A stretch of 64,000 nucleotides of DNA from the NCBI GenBank assembly GCA_017794925.1, contig CP051238.1:2768120-2832119 (forward strand), written 5' to 3'. Under the pieces are notes generated by a model. That model saw only the letters and a list, made by a program, of their open reading frames with translations, was not told where the DNA came from and ran no database searches. Of the stretch, positions 56,534-63,926 are shown one piece after another; the stretch's first letter is position 1, and each line of letters starts with the position of its first letter. A program made the translations under genes and the position numbers. This DNA is from Aestuariibacter sp. (GTDB taxonomy: Bacteria > Pseudomonadota > Gammaproteobacteria > Enterobacterales > Alteromonadaceae).

Positions 56534-57127
56534 CTAGGGCTGATTCGATTGGTTACGCTTTTTAAGTTGCTGCGTTTGTAAGTGCAGGCTGGCTCGCACC
56601 AATAACTCCTGATCCTGTTCTCGAATTCGGGTAAAAATGAAGGCTATATGGTAGCCATTCGGCTCTTGCTGGCAAGCAATAACTTCGCCGTAGCAAAAAA
56701 CCGCAGCGGCCTCTTCGGTAACAAACAGTTTAAGCTCTGCGATAGTGCCAACCGCAAGTTCTGAATCGTGGTTTATGACCACGCCACCACCGCCGAACCT
56801 GATACTTTCAGTGCGGTAATTTGGATCGTCCTGTTGATGCAAAATATAAGACATCATCAAATCGATTTTACGCGACTGATGGGTGAGGTAATTCACCAAA
56901 TCCGAAGCGTGGCTGCTTAGGTTTCTTAAGGGGCGTAGCGCCTGGGTTTCGATGGCTGACATTTCGCTGGCGATGCGAAACGCATAAGGCATGTGTTCTT
57001 CAAGTTGCTCCGGTTCGGGTAACACGAAATCGCTGGCAAGTGTGCGAACATTTACCTTTAGTGCATGGCCAATTAAAAAGAATTCGTTAAATTGTGCCTG
57101 CTTCTGTTCCAGTGTGAGTGAATCCAC
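56534..57127 (-). CDS. PilZ domain-containing protein
   Basis: A 197-residue protein with a C-terminal PilZ-like domain, a probable cyclic-di-GMP receptor or a degenerate one. The N-terminal half is helical (about 1-95). The c-di-GMP motif RxxxR is uncertain: YRTESIRFGGGGVVI carries an Arg but the (D/N)xSxxG motif looks like RFGGGGV. GTG at 57127 is used, preceded by GAGAGG. It is upstream of mfd in the same direction, 56 bp apart. Confidence 0.72.
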   Translation of the reverse strand: MDSLTLEQKQAQFNEFFLIGHALKVNVRTLASDFVLPEPEQLEEHMPYAFRIASEMSAIETQALRPLRNLSSHASDLVNYLTHQSRKIDLMMSYILHQQDDPNYRTESIRFGGGGVVINHDSELAVGTIAELKLFVTEEAAAVFCYGEVIACQQEPNGYHIAFIFTRIREQDQELLVRASLHLQTQQLKKRNQSNQP

Positions 57128-57283
57128 GTTACCTCTCCGGGCTGACTTGTGCGCTGGTTAGCTTACACGTATTATGCAGCGAGCTTAAGTTTTTGTTTAT
57201 TATAATAGTGTTTTGATAAATACGCGCAGCGGCGCGCCCCTGTCGATAGCAAGCACGAAAACACTGTACCGGGACCCGATTTC

Positions 57284-58489
57284 ATGCAATTACCACTCTC
57301 TGCATTTATAGCAACGCGATACGCTACTGCCGGTAAACACAATAGTTTTGTGGCGTTTATAAACCGATTTTCCATTGCCGGTATTGCGCTTGGGTTGATG
57401 TCGTTAATTGTGGTGCTGTCGGTAATGAACGGCTTTGAAGCTCAGCTACGCCAACGAATTCTGGGCATAGTGCCACAGGTTGTCGCCCATGATACACCGG
57501 TTGAAAATATTTCCGAATTAGCCTTGCCGGGTGTGCGAGCCGTGAGCGTGTTTCGTGAAGCGGAAGGGTTGGTGCAGTCGCGTCAGGCGTTGCGTGGCGT
57601 TCAACTGCAAGGTGTGGATCCTGAAGCCATGCAACAGCACAGTATTGTGGCTAAGAATATGCTGGAAGGTACATTCGACAGGCTCAATACCACTAAATTT
57701 GGTGTGATTATCGGGCGGGCACTGGCCATGGAACTGGAAGTCACGCCGGGCGACCAAATTCGCATTATGGTTGCAGGTGCTAGTGTGTATACGCCCTATG
57801 GCAGAATGCCGAGCCAGCGACTGGTAACGGTAACCGGTGTGTTCAATTTAGGTTCACAACTGGACGACAAGGTGATTTATTTACATGTAAATGACCTGAG
57901 CCGTTTGTTGCGTAAGCCCCCCAGCAGCGTAGCCGACGCAAGACTGTTTTTAGATAACGCGTTTGAGTATCAGGGAGTCGTGCAGGCACTGCAGGCTGCC
58001 GGATACGCTACCTCTGATTGGCGCTCTCGCCAGGGCCCCTTGTTTGACGCCGTAAAAATGGAAAAAAACATGATGTTTTTAATGCTGCTGCTCATTATTG
58101 CCGTCGCGGCGTTCAACATTGTGTCTGCACTGGTAATGGTGGTGTCTGAAAAGAACAGCGACATTGCCATTTTGCTCTCACAAGGCATGCAAGTCAGTAA
58201 TGTACGAGCTATTTTCATGATCAATGGCGTGTTAAATGGGTTAAAAGGGGCGGCCATTGGCGCGGTACTGGGTATTTTAGCTGTGCTGTTTATTAACGAT
58301 TTATTGGATCTGTTAGGTATACACCTGGCACTGTCGGCAGATGGTAACGGCTTACCCGTAGATATGCGCTGGGAACAAGTAGTGTGGGTTACGTTGTTTT
58401 CGTTATTGCTGTGTTTACTTGCCAGCTGGTACCCTGCACAGCGCGCCATGAAAGTGCAGCCTGCCAGAATTTTGCAGCGAGAAGGGTAG
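57284..58489 (+). CDS. lolC: Lipoprotein-releasing ABC permease (LolC/LolE family)
   Basis: A 401-residue permease with an N-terminal helix (about 22-45), a large periplasmic loop, and three C-terminal helices in an FtsX-like domain (from about 265). Start MQLPLSAFIATRYATAGKHNSFVAFINRFSIAGIALGLM is typical of LolC/E. In most gammaproteobacteria lolC is followed by lolD and lolE; here it is followed by a phosphoribosyltransferase gene and the integron. It may be LolF-like, working as a homodimer with a LolD encoded elsewhere, or have lost its partners. Confidence 0.85.
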   Translation: MQLPLSAFIATRYATAGKHNSFVAFINRFSIAGIALGLMSLIVVLSVMNGFEAQLRQRILGIVPQVVAHDTPVENISELALPGVRAVSVFREAEGLVQSRQALRGVQLQGVDPEAMQQHSIVAKNMLEGTFDRLNTTKFGVIIGRALAMELEVTPGDQIRIMVAGASVYTPYGRMPSQRLVTVTGVFNLGSQLDDKVIYLHVNDLSRLLRKPPSSVADARLFLDNAFEYQGVVQALQAAGYATSDWRSRQGPLFDAVKMEKNMMFLMLLLIIAVAAFNIVSALVMVVSEKNSDIAILLSQGMQVSNVRAIFMINGVLNGLKGAAIGAVLGILAVLFINDLLDLLGIHLALSADGNGLPVDMRWEQVVWVTLFSLLLCLLASWYPAQRAMKVQPARILQREG

Positions 58490-58621
58490 TGCTTTAGCGT
58501 GCTAAATTTTAATCGCGCTTCAAAACTTGAATAAATGGTCAGGAAAATGCCGTAATATCCGTGCAATATTACTGAATTTTACCTATAATCTCGTTTTTAT
58601 TTTTCGCCCGGTTCCGACACT

Positions 58622-59188
58622 ATGAATAAAGTTTTTATTACGTCGCAGGATCTGCTTCAGGATTCATTTCGTCTCGCGTCGCAAGTGTACAAAGATGGCT
58701 TTCGCCCGCAGTTTATAGTGGGTATCTGGCGCGGCGGTGCGCCAATTGGTATTGCTGTACAGGAGTTTTTCGAATTTAAGAAAGTCCCTACGGATCATAT
58801 TGCCGTACGTACTTCCTCTTACTATGGCATTAATAAGCAAAGCAAAGATATTCGCGTTCACGGCCTGCATTATTTAATTGAGAATGCCAATGCAGACGAT
58901 GATCTGTTGATTGTGGACGACGTGTTCGACTCAGGCCGAAGCGTTGACGCACTTATTAAGCAAATCAAAAAGCTGATGCGCTTGAATATGCCAAAAGACA
59001 TCCGTATTGCTTGCCCTTATTACAAGCCAGCAAACAACAAAACCGACATCGTGCCAGATTACTTTGTAAACGAAAGCGATGACTGGTTAGTGTTCCCGCA
59101 CGAAATCGCTGATATGAGCGAAGAAGAAGTGCGCGCCGGCAAAACTGAACTTGCTGCTGTTATGGATATTCTTTACGACAAAGAATAA
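58622..59188 (+). CDS. Purine phosphoribosyltransferase (hypoxanthine type)
   Basis: A 188-residue type I phosphoribosyltransferase. The PRPP-binding loop is LLIVDDVFDSGRSVDALI (about 100-117). The length and the C-terminal YFVNESDDWLVFPHEIADMSEE resemble a hypoxanthine/xanthine phosphoribosyltransferase. A TATAAT at 58584-58589 may be its -10 box. It is the last housekeeping gene before the integron integrase, whose 3' end faces it 28 bp away. Confidence 0.82.
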   Translation: MNKVFITSQDLLQDSFRLASQVYKDGFRPQFIVGIWRGGAPIGIAVQEFFEFKKVPTDHIAVRTSSYYGINKQSKDIRVHGLHYLIENANADDDLLIVDDVFDSGRSVDALIKQIKKLMRLNMPKDIRIACPYYKPANNKTDIVPDYFVNESDDWLVFPHEIADMSEEEVRAGKTELAAVMDILYDKE

Positions 59189-59216
59189 CCACTTTAATTC
59201 GTTGGCCCGTTTTTAC

Positions 59217-60179
59217 TCATAGCAGTTCAAGCGGGCTTACTACTGCGTTTCCTCCCCGTTGTAATATATGTGTATAGATTTGGGTAGTGCGCACGTCGCT
59301 ATGGCCCAGCTGGTCCTGCACTGTTCGAATATCCGCGCCCTTTAATAGTAAATGCGTAGCAAATGAATGGCGTAGCGTATGCGGTGTAACGGATTTTTTC
59401 AGGCCAATTTCCCTGGCTGTATTGCGTATTACCCGTTGTAATTGCTTTTCATCAATATGATGTCGGCGTCGTAACGACGATTCTGGATCAATACTGGTTT
59501 TGCTTGCAGGAAATAAATACTGCCACTCCAAAGACTTATTGGCGCCTTGATATTTCTTAGCTAGTTGATGAGGCAGCCATACTCCAGCGTATTCAGGGTT
59601 AGCTCTATCCCGTTCCAGTAAATATTTTACTTTTTCTGTTTGTGTCTGAAGTGGGGCAACAAGGGTGTCTGATAGCGTAACAACCCTGTGTTTTCCTCCT
59701 TTGCCGTTCCAGATTTTCACGCAGCGGTAGTCGAAGTCGATATCTTTAACGCGTAACCGAACACATTCCATGAGCCTTAATCCGCTTCCATAAAGCATAG
59801 ACACGGGTAATGACTGACGTTCAGGAATATTCGCCAGTAACTGCTGTACTTCACTAATGGTTAAAACCGTGGGCAATTTGGGTTTTCGGCCACTATTCAC
59901 AAAACCAATGTCGTCACTAAGTGGCTGTTCAAGGTACTTGCTATATAAAAATACCAATGCATTAAGCGCACTCGCCTGGGTGCTTGCCGACAGGTTTCGC
60001 TTTACCGCCAAATGGGTTAAGTAAACACGTACATCCTGATCGCCCATTTTCTTTGGATGTTGGTACTTGTGAAATCGAATATAGTCGGCAATCCAAACCA
60101 AATAGCTCTCAATAGTGCGTTTTGCATACCGTTTGAGCATCATGAGCTCATAGACTGCATTGATGAAAGGTGACTTCAT
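59217..60179 (-). CDS. intI: Integron integrase (tyrosine recombinase IntI)
   Basis: A 320-residue tyrosine recombinase, typical IntI size. Catalytic residues: Arg135 (YGSGLRLMECV), Lys163 (GKGGKHRVV), His267/Arg270 (TPHTLRHSF), His293 (LGHSD), Tyr302 (TTQIYTHI). The IntI-specific extra domain is present (about 195-245, LFPASKTSIDPESSLRRRHHIDE), which separates IntI from XerC/D and lets it recombine single-stranded attC. AAGGA is 6 nt before the ATG. It is divergent from the cassette array, the classical integron arrangement. I see no canonical LexA box CTG-N10-CAG before it. Confidence 0.95.
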   Translation of the reverse strand: MKSPFINAVYELMMLKRYAKRTIESYLVWIADYIRFHKYQHPKKMGDQDVRVYLTHLAVKRNLSASTQASALNALVFLYSKYLEQPLSDDIGFVNSGRKPKLPTVLTISEVQQLLANIPERQSLPVSMLYGSGLRLMECVRLRVKDIDFDYRCVKIWNGKGGKHRVVTLSDTLVAPLQTQTEKVKYLLERDRANPEYAGVWLPHQLAKKYQGANKSLEWQYLFPASKTSIDPESSLRRRHHIDEKQLQRVIRNTAREIGLKKSVTPHTLRHSFATHLLLKGADIRTVQDQLGHSDVRTTQIYTHILQRGGNAVVSPLELL

Positions 60180-60373
60180 GTAAATTCCTTTTTGCAGAAA
60201 CTTACCACGCTAACTGCTATGCGCTAACTGAACCTATAGCGAGTTTTTACGCTGATTATTTCTTAGAAGTTGTAAAATCCGCTAGAGTTTCCCAAGGCAA
60301 AAAATAATCACCAAGAGTGGTGTATTTAACGCAATAAAATTTAGACTGCACTAGGGCAGTGCGCATTAAAGGG

Positions 60374-60403
60374 TTGTAAGAAAAGAAGTTATCGGACTAT
60401 TAT
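60374..60403 (+). promoter_or_regulatory. Candidate cassette promoter Pc
   Basis: TTGTAA (60374-60379) and TATTAT (60398-60403) are 18 bp apart, reading into the array 60 bp before the cassette junction. It is a fair sigma-70 match and suits a Pc inside attI. The evidence is weak. Confidence 0.35.
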
Positions 60404-60418
60404 GAAGGAATTATATAC

Positions 60419-60451
60419 CCCATTTTGGTGTAAGTTTTTACACCATTTGGG
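60419..60451. repeat. Imperfect palindrome in attI
   Basis: GGTGTAA (60427-60433) and TTACACC (60438-60444) form a 7-bp perfect stem with GTTT loop; outer CCCA (60419) and TGGG (60448) extend the symmetry. It lies 14 bp before the crossover core and may be an IntI-binding element, operator or transcript hairpin. Confidence 0.6.
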
Positions 60452-60491
60452 CAGATATTAAATTGTTATACGCCGTTGAGAGGATGAAAAT

Positions 60492-60860
60492 ATGATTAGC
60501 AAGTTCTCTAAAAATATTGCCTCCGATGTGCAATCGGAAATTGCTTTAGCAAATGAATTGGAAGCTGAAGGAAAGCTTTCAGCATCCTTTCATCATTTGG
60601 AAAATGCACACGTGCTAGGGCAAGAATCCACTTGGTGGCATGTCAAAGTTCATGTCCTCATGTTTCTTTGGGCAATTCGCCAAAGAGATATTAAAGAATG
60701 TATCGGCCAAATTGTTCGTGTTATTGGCGCAGCAACTAAAACTGCAATCGGTTTGGTTCCTGCGGGTAATACTGGTGGCTCAAATATCAGTCCTTTTAAA
60801 AAGCTGCCTATTTCACCAAAGCATCAGGCTGCTATTATCAAAGCCAAAGGTAGCGTATAA
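60492..60860 (+). CDS. Cassette 1: DUF3703 family protein
   Basis: A 122-residue protein whose sequence fits DUF3703: EIALANELEAEGKLSASFHHLENAHVLGQESTWWHVKVH, then VGAATKTAIGLVPAGNTGGSNISPFKKLPI. The family is often found in metal-resistance neighbourhoods, but has no known activity. It is the cassette next to attI, so it is likely to be the one best expressed. AGAGGA lies 8 nt before the ATG. The stop codon TAA is the first base pairs of attC1. It lacks a signal or membrane helix. Confidence 0.8.
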   Translation: MISKFSKNIASDVQSEIALANELEAEGKLSASFHHLENAHVLGQESTWWHVKVHVLMFLWAIRQRDIKECIGQIVRVIGAATKTAIGLVPAGNTGGSNISPFKKLPISPKHQAAIIKAKGSV

Positions 60861-60971
60861 CAAACCGCTGTAGACGCACGCGGGGCGTGCTGGGACAAAA
60901 ACACGTGGGCTGTCCTCGCTTCGCTCGGTATTATAGCCCACATATTTTTGCCCCTAAGCGGGGTGTTATAT
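60857..60971 (+). repeat. attC site 1
   Basis: A 115-bp attC: begins with TAACAAACCGC, has the paired boxes GGGCTGTCCTCGC-like arm and TATAGCCCACAT, then TTTTGCCCCTAAG, and ends with the core GTTATAT at 60965. It is nearly identical to attC4 and attC8. Confidence 0.9.
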
Positions 60972-60983
60972 TGCAGGAGTAAC

Positions 60984-61418
60984 ATGGAAAGTCGGCTCGT
61001 AGTTTCATCAATATGGGAAGATGAATCTTTATTTGAAATCTCTATATTCGGTAGTAATGGGCAGTTCTCTGGTCAAGCAAATTGCTATACAAATAGAGAG
61101 GAGATTAACCATCTAGGAAGGCTTCTTGAGAAGTTTCCTAGAACTACAAAAGATGAGCTCAAGTTTACAAGCCGTTCTACCCCTGATCTTTCTTATTTTT
61201 CTATTCATGCTTTCTGTACAGACAATTCTGGCCATACAATGTTTGCTGTTACTATTGCTCACATCGAATCTTTCACAAATGCAAGAAACGAAAACTATAA
61301 AGTAAACTTTGATATGAAAGTCGAGCCTCAAGCAATTTGTAACTTTGGTATACAGCTTCAGCGCCTAGCGGTTAACCCGCTTGGTAAAACAAGGGCGGTA
61401 TTGAAAAATGCAATATAA
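60984..61418 (+). CDS. Cassette 2: hypothetical protein
   Basis: A 144-residue cytoplasmic-looking protein with mixed strands and helices (EISIFGSNGQFSGQANCYTNREEINHLGRLLEKFP). The FSG...Y...EI..L...L..FP layout recalls some small single-domain families tied to polymorphic toxin immunity, but I cannot name one. AGGAG sits 4-5 nt before ATG 60984 in the cassette's own leader. The stop TAA starts attC2. No export signal, no membrane helix. Confidence 0.6.
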   Translation: MESRLVVSSIWEDESLFEISIFGSNGQFSGQANCYTNREEINHLGRLLEKFPRTTKDELKFTSRSTPDLSYFSIHAFCTDNSGHTMFAVTIAHIESFTNARNENYKVNFDMKVEPQAICNFGIQLQRLAVNPLGKTRAVLKNAI

Positions 61419-61527
61419 CAAAAAAATCAAGCACGCCCGCTACGCGGGCTGGGACGCAAACATGTGGGCTGCTCACTTCGTTCGGATTTTAGCCCACACG
61501 TCTGCGCCCCTTATTTAAAAGTTAGTG
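61415..61527 (+). repeat. attC site 2
   Basis: A 113-bp attC: TAACAAAAAAATCAAGC at the left, stem CGCCCGC-TACGCGGGC, GGGACGCAAAC, the pair TGTGGGCTGC with TAGCCCACAC, CTGCGCCCC, and core GTTAGTG (61521). It differs from the 1/4/8 group. Confidence 0.88.
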
Positions 61528-61545
61528 TTCATTGCAGGGACGGTA

Positions 61546-61827
61546 GTGAAAGTAAAACCATCAAAATCTCTTCGCTTCAAAATGTTGAGAAGTACTGTCA
61601 TTTTTTGCGCAATTATTGGCTTCACTGGTTACGTTTGGTCAACGTCTGTATACGAGTGCATTACAATCTTATACTGGGATTTTTGCGGCACTATAGGGCA
61701 GGGAAATCTAGTTTATTATTTGGTGGCGTTTGACACCTTAATAACCATTTATCTAGCAGTCCCGTTTCTAACTTATTTTTCACTCAAACATACGGTGCAA
61801 GCAAAGAACACTAACAAACCACTGTAG
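61546..61827 (+). CDS. Cassette 3: small membrane protein, stop inside attC3
   Basis: A 93-residue protein with two predicted helices (STVIFCAIIGFTGYVW and LVYYLVAFDTLITIYLAVPFLTYF). I use GTG 61546 with GCAGGGA about 5 nt upstream; a GTG at 61525 would lie inside attC2 and has no ribosome site. The reading frame runs on into attC3 and ends at its inner TAG, so the last four residues NKPL come from attC. Function unknown. Confidence 0.5.
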   Translation: MKVKPSKSLRFKMLRSTVIFCAIIGFTGYVWSTSVYECITILYWDFCGTIGQGNLVYYLVAFDTLITIYLAVPFLTYFSLKHTVQAKNTNKPL

Positions 61828-61926
61828 TCACTCGCTGGCGCTCGTTGGGACACAAACACGCAGGCTCCCTTCGCTTCGCTCCGTATTTTAGCCTGCGTAT
61901 TTGTGCCCCTAAGTGGGGCGTTATGT
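61811..61926 (+). repeat. attC site 3
   Basis: A 116-bp attC: CTAACAAACCACTGTAG left end, stem CGCTGGCG, GGGACACAAAC, pair ACGCAGGCTCCC/TTTAGCCTGCGT, TTTGTGCCCCTAAG, and core GTTATGT (61920). Distinct in the stem from the other groups. Confidence 0.9.
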
Positions 61927-61930
61927 GCCT

Positions 61931-62257
61931 ATGGGTTTAATTAACCGAATATCCTCTTTTTTCTTATTGGCCGTATCTGCTATTCAGATATATGGAGTAG
62001 GGGAAAGGTTATGGCATGCACTATGGATGTCTTATAAATTCAGTAGTGATGGATACACCACGATGAGCCATGAAATGTTTTGGTTTACGGTTATAGTATC
62101 TATCGCTAGTTTATTTTTTAGTATTTACCTAAACGTTTCCTCAAGTGATAAGGCAACAAAGTTGGCGTCCAAAATATCAGGTGTGTCTTTGTATACGGGT
62201 TTGTTGGTAGTTTTGGTTTTGGTTATTAGCCCAATGGGTCAATTAAGGTTATTTTAA
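61931..62257 (+). CDS. Cassette 4: three-helix membrane protein
   Basis: A 108-residue protein with about three helices (SSFFLLAVSAIQIYGV, EMFWFTVIVSIASLFFSIYL, SLYTGLLVVLVLVISP). I take ATG 61931, 4 nt after the attC core, since the frame extending left (GTG 61913) lies in attC3. No ribosome site is seen, so it may start near the 5' end of a short transcript or depend on upstream translation. Function unknown. Confidence 0.55.
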   Translation: MGLINRISSFFLLAVSAIQIYGVGERLWHALWMSYKFSSDGYTTMSHEMFWFTVIVSIASLFFSIYLNVSSSDKATKLASKISGVSLYTGLLVVLVLVISPMGQLRLF

Positions 62258-62264
62258 GGCGGCA

Positions 62265-62380
62265 CATAACAAACCGCTGTAGACGCACGCGGGGCGTGCT
62301 GGGACAAAAACACGTGGGCTGTCCTCGCTTCGCTCGATATTATAGCCCACGTATTTTTGCCCCTAAGCGGGATGTTATAC
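62265..62380 (+). repeat. attC site 4
   Basis: A 116-bp attC almost identical to attC1, differing in a few bases (CTCGATATTATAG, CCCACGTATTT, core GTTATAC at 62374). Confidence 0.9.
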
Positions 62381-62390
62381 GTAAATCAGA

Positions 62391-62687
62391 ATGCATGAAT
62401 ATCACAAGATTAAAAAAACAGTTGTAGAGTTGTTACTAAACAATGGTTACAGGGAATGTACAAAGGACACCGAAACGGATTATTGTGGTTCAATGCAATG
62501 TATTTATGCCAATGGTAAATCTCGGTTCATGGTGTTTTGGGATGGCGAGGAAGGTTTTGGCGGTGTGGAAGAGTACAAAGGAAAAGGGCAATGGGAAATG
62601 CTAAAACCAATTGTTCCAGAGTCAGGGGAAGATCTTTTTCAAAAAAACATATCGGAACTCTTAACCAATATTCAAAGGTTGTTATAG
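62391..62687 (+). CDS. Cassette 5: hypothetical protein
   Basis: A 98-residue soluble protein (MHEYHKIKKTVVELLLNNGY, FMVFWDGEEGFGGVEEYK, LFQKNISELLTNIQRLL) with an aromatic, acidic middle. I do not recognise it; small proteins of this look are common among cassette and immunity-like families. ATG 62391 follows the attC4 core by 10 nt and lacks a clear ribosome site. It ends in a helix, 8 bp before attC5. Confidence 0.5.
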   Translation: MHEYHKIKKTVVELLLNNGYRECTKDTETDYCGSMQCIYANGKSRFMVFWDGEEGFGGVEEYKGKGQWEMLKPIVPESGEDLFQKNISELLTNIQRLL

Positions 62688-62695
62688 GGTTTACA

Positions 62696-62800
62696 TATAA
62701 CAAAAAAATTATGTCGCCCGCAGGCGGGCTGGGACACAAACACACAGGCGGCTTCGCCATTATCGCCTGCCTGTTTGTGCCCCATATTTAAGTGTTATGT
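62696..62800 (+). repeat. attC site 5
   Basis: A 105-bp attC: TAACAAAAAAATTATG, stem CGCCCGCAGGCGGGC, GGGACACAAACAC, pair ACAGGCGGCTTCGCC with TATCGCCTGCCTG, TTTGTGCCCC, core GTTATGT (62794). Close to attC6. Confidence 0.9.
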
Positions 62801-62820
62801 ACTCATGGAAGGTTTCTCAC

Positions 62821-63057
62821 TTGCCTCGAAAGTTAAAGTTTGTAACTGCGATATCACAGATGACTGAAAATGGTGCTCCCATCTATGCTGGTTTTAATCA
62901 TTACAGAGGTGAGGCTATATTCACTTCCACTTTGAATACGTGTTATTTCGAGGACAAAACTTTGGTAAAGGTTAAAGGCGGTGGTTTAAATGATAGTAAC
63001 TATAAATGTTCTAAGACTGGTGAGTTTTACAGAGTAATGAAATTTGATAGGTTGTAA
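62821..63057 (+). CDS. Cassette 6: hypothetical protein, TTG start likely
   Basis: A 78-residue soluble protein with beta strands (FVTAISQMTENGAPIYAGFNHYRG, FEDKTLVKVKGGGLNDSNYKCS). TTG 62821 is preceded by GGAAGG at 8 nt, an excellent ribosome site. A longer frame starts at ATG 62797, which lies in the attC5 core GTTATGT and has no such site. Function unknown. Confidence 0.5.
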   Translation: MPRKLKFVTAISQMTENGAPIYAGFNHYRGEAIFTSTLNTCYFEDKTLVKVKGGGLNDSNYKCSKTGEFYRVMKFDRL

Positions 63058-63067
63058 TAAACCAGTA

Positions 63068-63172
63068 CATAACAAAAAAATCATGTCGCCCGCAGGCGGG
63101 CTGGGACACAAACAGCCAGGCGGCTTCGCCATTGTAGCCTGCCTATTTGTGCCCCATATTTAGGCGTTATAT
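63068..63172 (+). repeat. attC site 6
   Basis: A 105-bp attC close to attC5 (TAACAAAAAAATCATG, CGCCCGCAGGCGGGC, core GTTATAT at 63166), with a few changes in the paired central part. Confidence 0.9.
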
Positions 63173-63186
63173 TTTTTGAGCATGGA

Positions 63187-63468
63187 ATGGTTAAGAACAT
63201 TAAAACAAGTCATGAAACTTTTCTGAAAAATTCATTTCAGCTTTGGCGTTACGCTACTTTCTTGACTTTACCTTTAGTTTTTATTGCCTCTTTTATGAAA
63301 GGAGGCGACTTTGAGTTAATTAACGTCATCAAAGCTGTTTCTTTTATCCTGCTGTCATGGAGTGTTGTTTGCTACAGCGCAGTGTATTTGATTGTATGGA
63401 AGTCTATTAGACTTGGAGAGCTAGAAGACAATGGAATTCTTTTTAAAAAAGATCGAAAAAAAATATAA
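63187..63468 (+). CDS. Cassette 7: two-helix membrane protein
   Basis: A 93-residue protein with two helices (LWRYATFLTLPLVFIASFM, VSFILLSWSVVCYSAVYLIVW), then a basic tail ending KDRKKI. ATG 63187 has only a weak GAG upstream. The stop TAA is the start of attC7. No family recognised; the layout resembles other short bitopic membrane proteins carried by integron cassettes. Confidence 0.55.
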   Translation: MVKNIKTSHETFLKNSFQLWRYATFLTLPLVFIASFMKGGDFELINVIKAVSFILLSWSVVCYSAVYLIVWKSIRLGELEDNGILFKKDRKKI

Positions 63469-63573
63469 CAAAACGCTCAAGTCGCAACCCGCTGCGCGGG
63501 TCGCTGGGACAAAAACACAGTGCGGCTTCGCCATTTTCGCACTGTGCTTTTGCCCCTTAGCTTAGTGTTATGT
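63464..63573 (+). repeat. attC site 7
   Basis: A 110-bp attC: TAACAAAACGCTCAAGTCGC, stem CCCGCTGCGCGGG, GGGACAAAAAC, pair CAGTGCGGCTTCGCC with TTTTCGCACTGTG, TTTTGCCCCTTAG, core GTTATGT (63567). Confidence 0.9.
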
Positions 63574-63593
63574 GCTTTAAGGATATTTAGTTT

Positions 63594-63926
63594 ATGAGGG
63601 AATTAAGAATTCCAATTTAAGTAGGTGGTGATGAGAAAGCCACTGAAATGATGAGAATTTGGTTAGCACATGACGAACTATATGTATCTCTATTACTTGG
63701 CATGTGGGAAGACGCAGAAGACTGCGACGTTGATGAACGTAATGCTTGGGGGGAACTGCTCGCCGATACAATACGACATATAGCCAATGGTATGGAGCAA
63801 AGTCATGGATGGGATAAGAAAGAGACAATAGCCCAATTACTAGGTCTTTACTCAAACATACGGACTTGCCTCGAGGTACAATTACCGGGGGATATGTTGA
63901 GTAACGCACATAACAAACCGCTGTAG
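63594..63926 (+). pseudogene. Cassette 8: DUF5076-like gene with in-frame stop
   Basis: From ATG 63594 (AAGGA 10 nt before) the frame reads MRELRIPI, then TAA at 63618-63620, then continues in frame (VGGDEKATE, MMRIWLAHDELYVSLLLGMW, GELLADTIRHIANGMEQ). The two parts match the usual start and body of DUF5076 proteins, so codon 9 seems to be a nonsense mutation in a full-length gene. A truncated protein could still start at ATG 63648. The frame ends at a TAG inside attC8, giving the tail NKPL as in cassette 3. Function of DUF5076 is unknown. Confidence 0.65.

Larger units (their letters stand above)
60180..60471 (+). other. attI region of the integron
   Basis: The 292 bp between intI and the first cassette, with promoters for intI and probably for the array. 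The likely crossover is at GTTATAC (60465-60471), the same core that ends the attC sites. A palindrome lies 14-46 bp before it. I place the insertion point by comparison with attC ends; the exact attI limits are unknown. Confidence 0.6.

Noticed and set aside
60180..60300. LexA box in the intI promoter
   Set aside because: No CTG-N10-CAG is present; CTGCACTAGGGCAG (60347) has an 8-bp spacer and is not a match.
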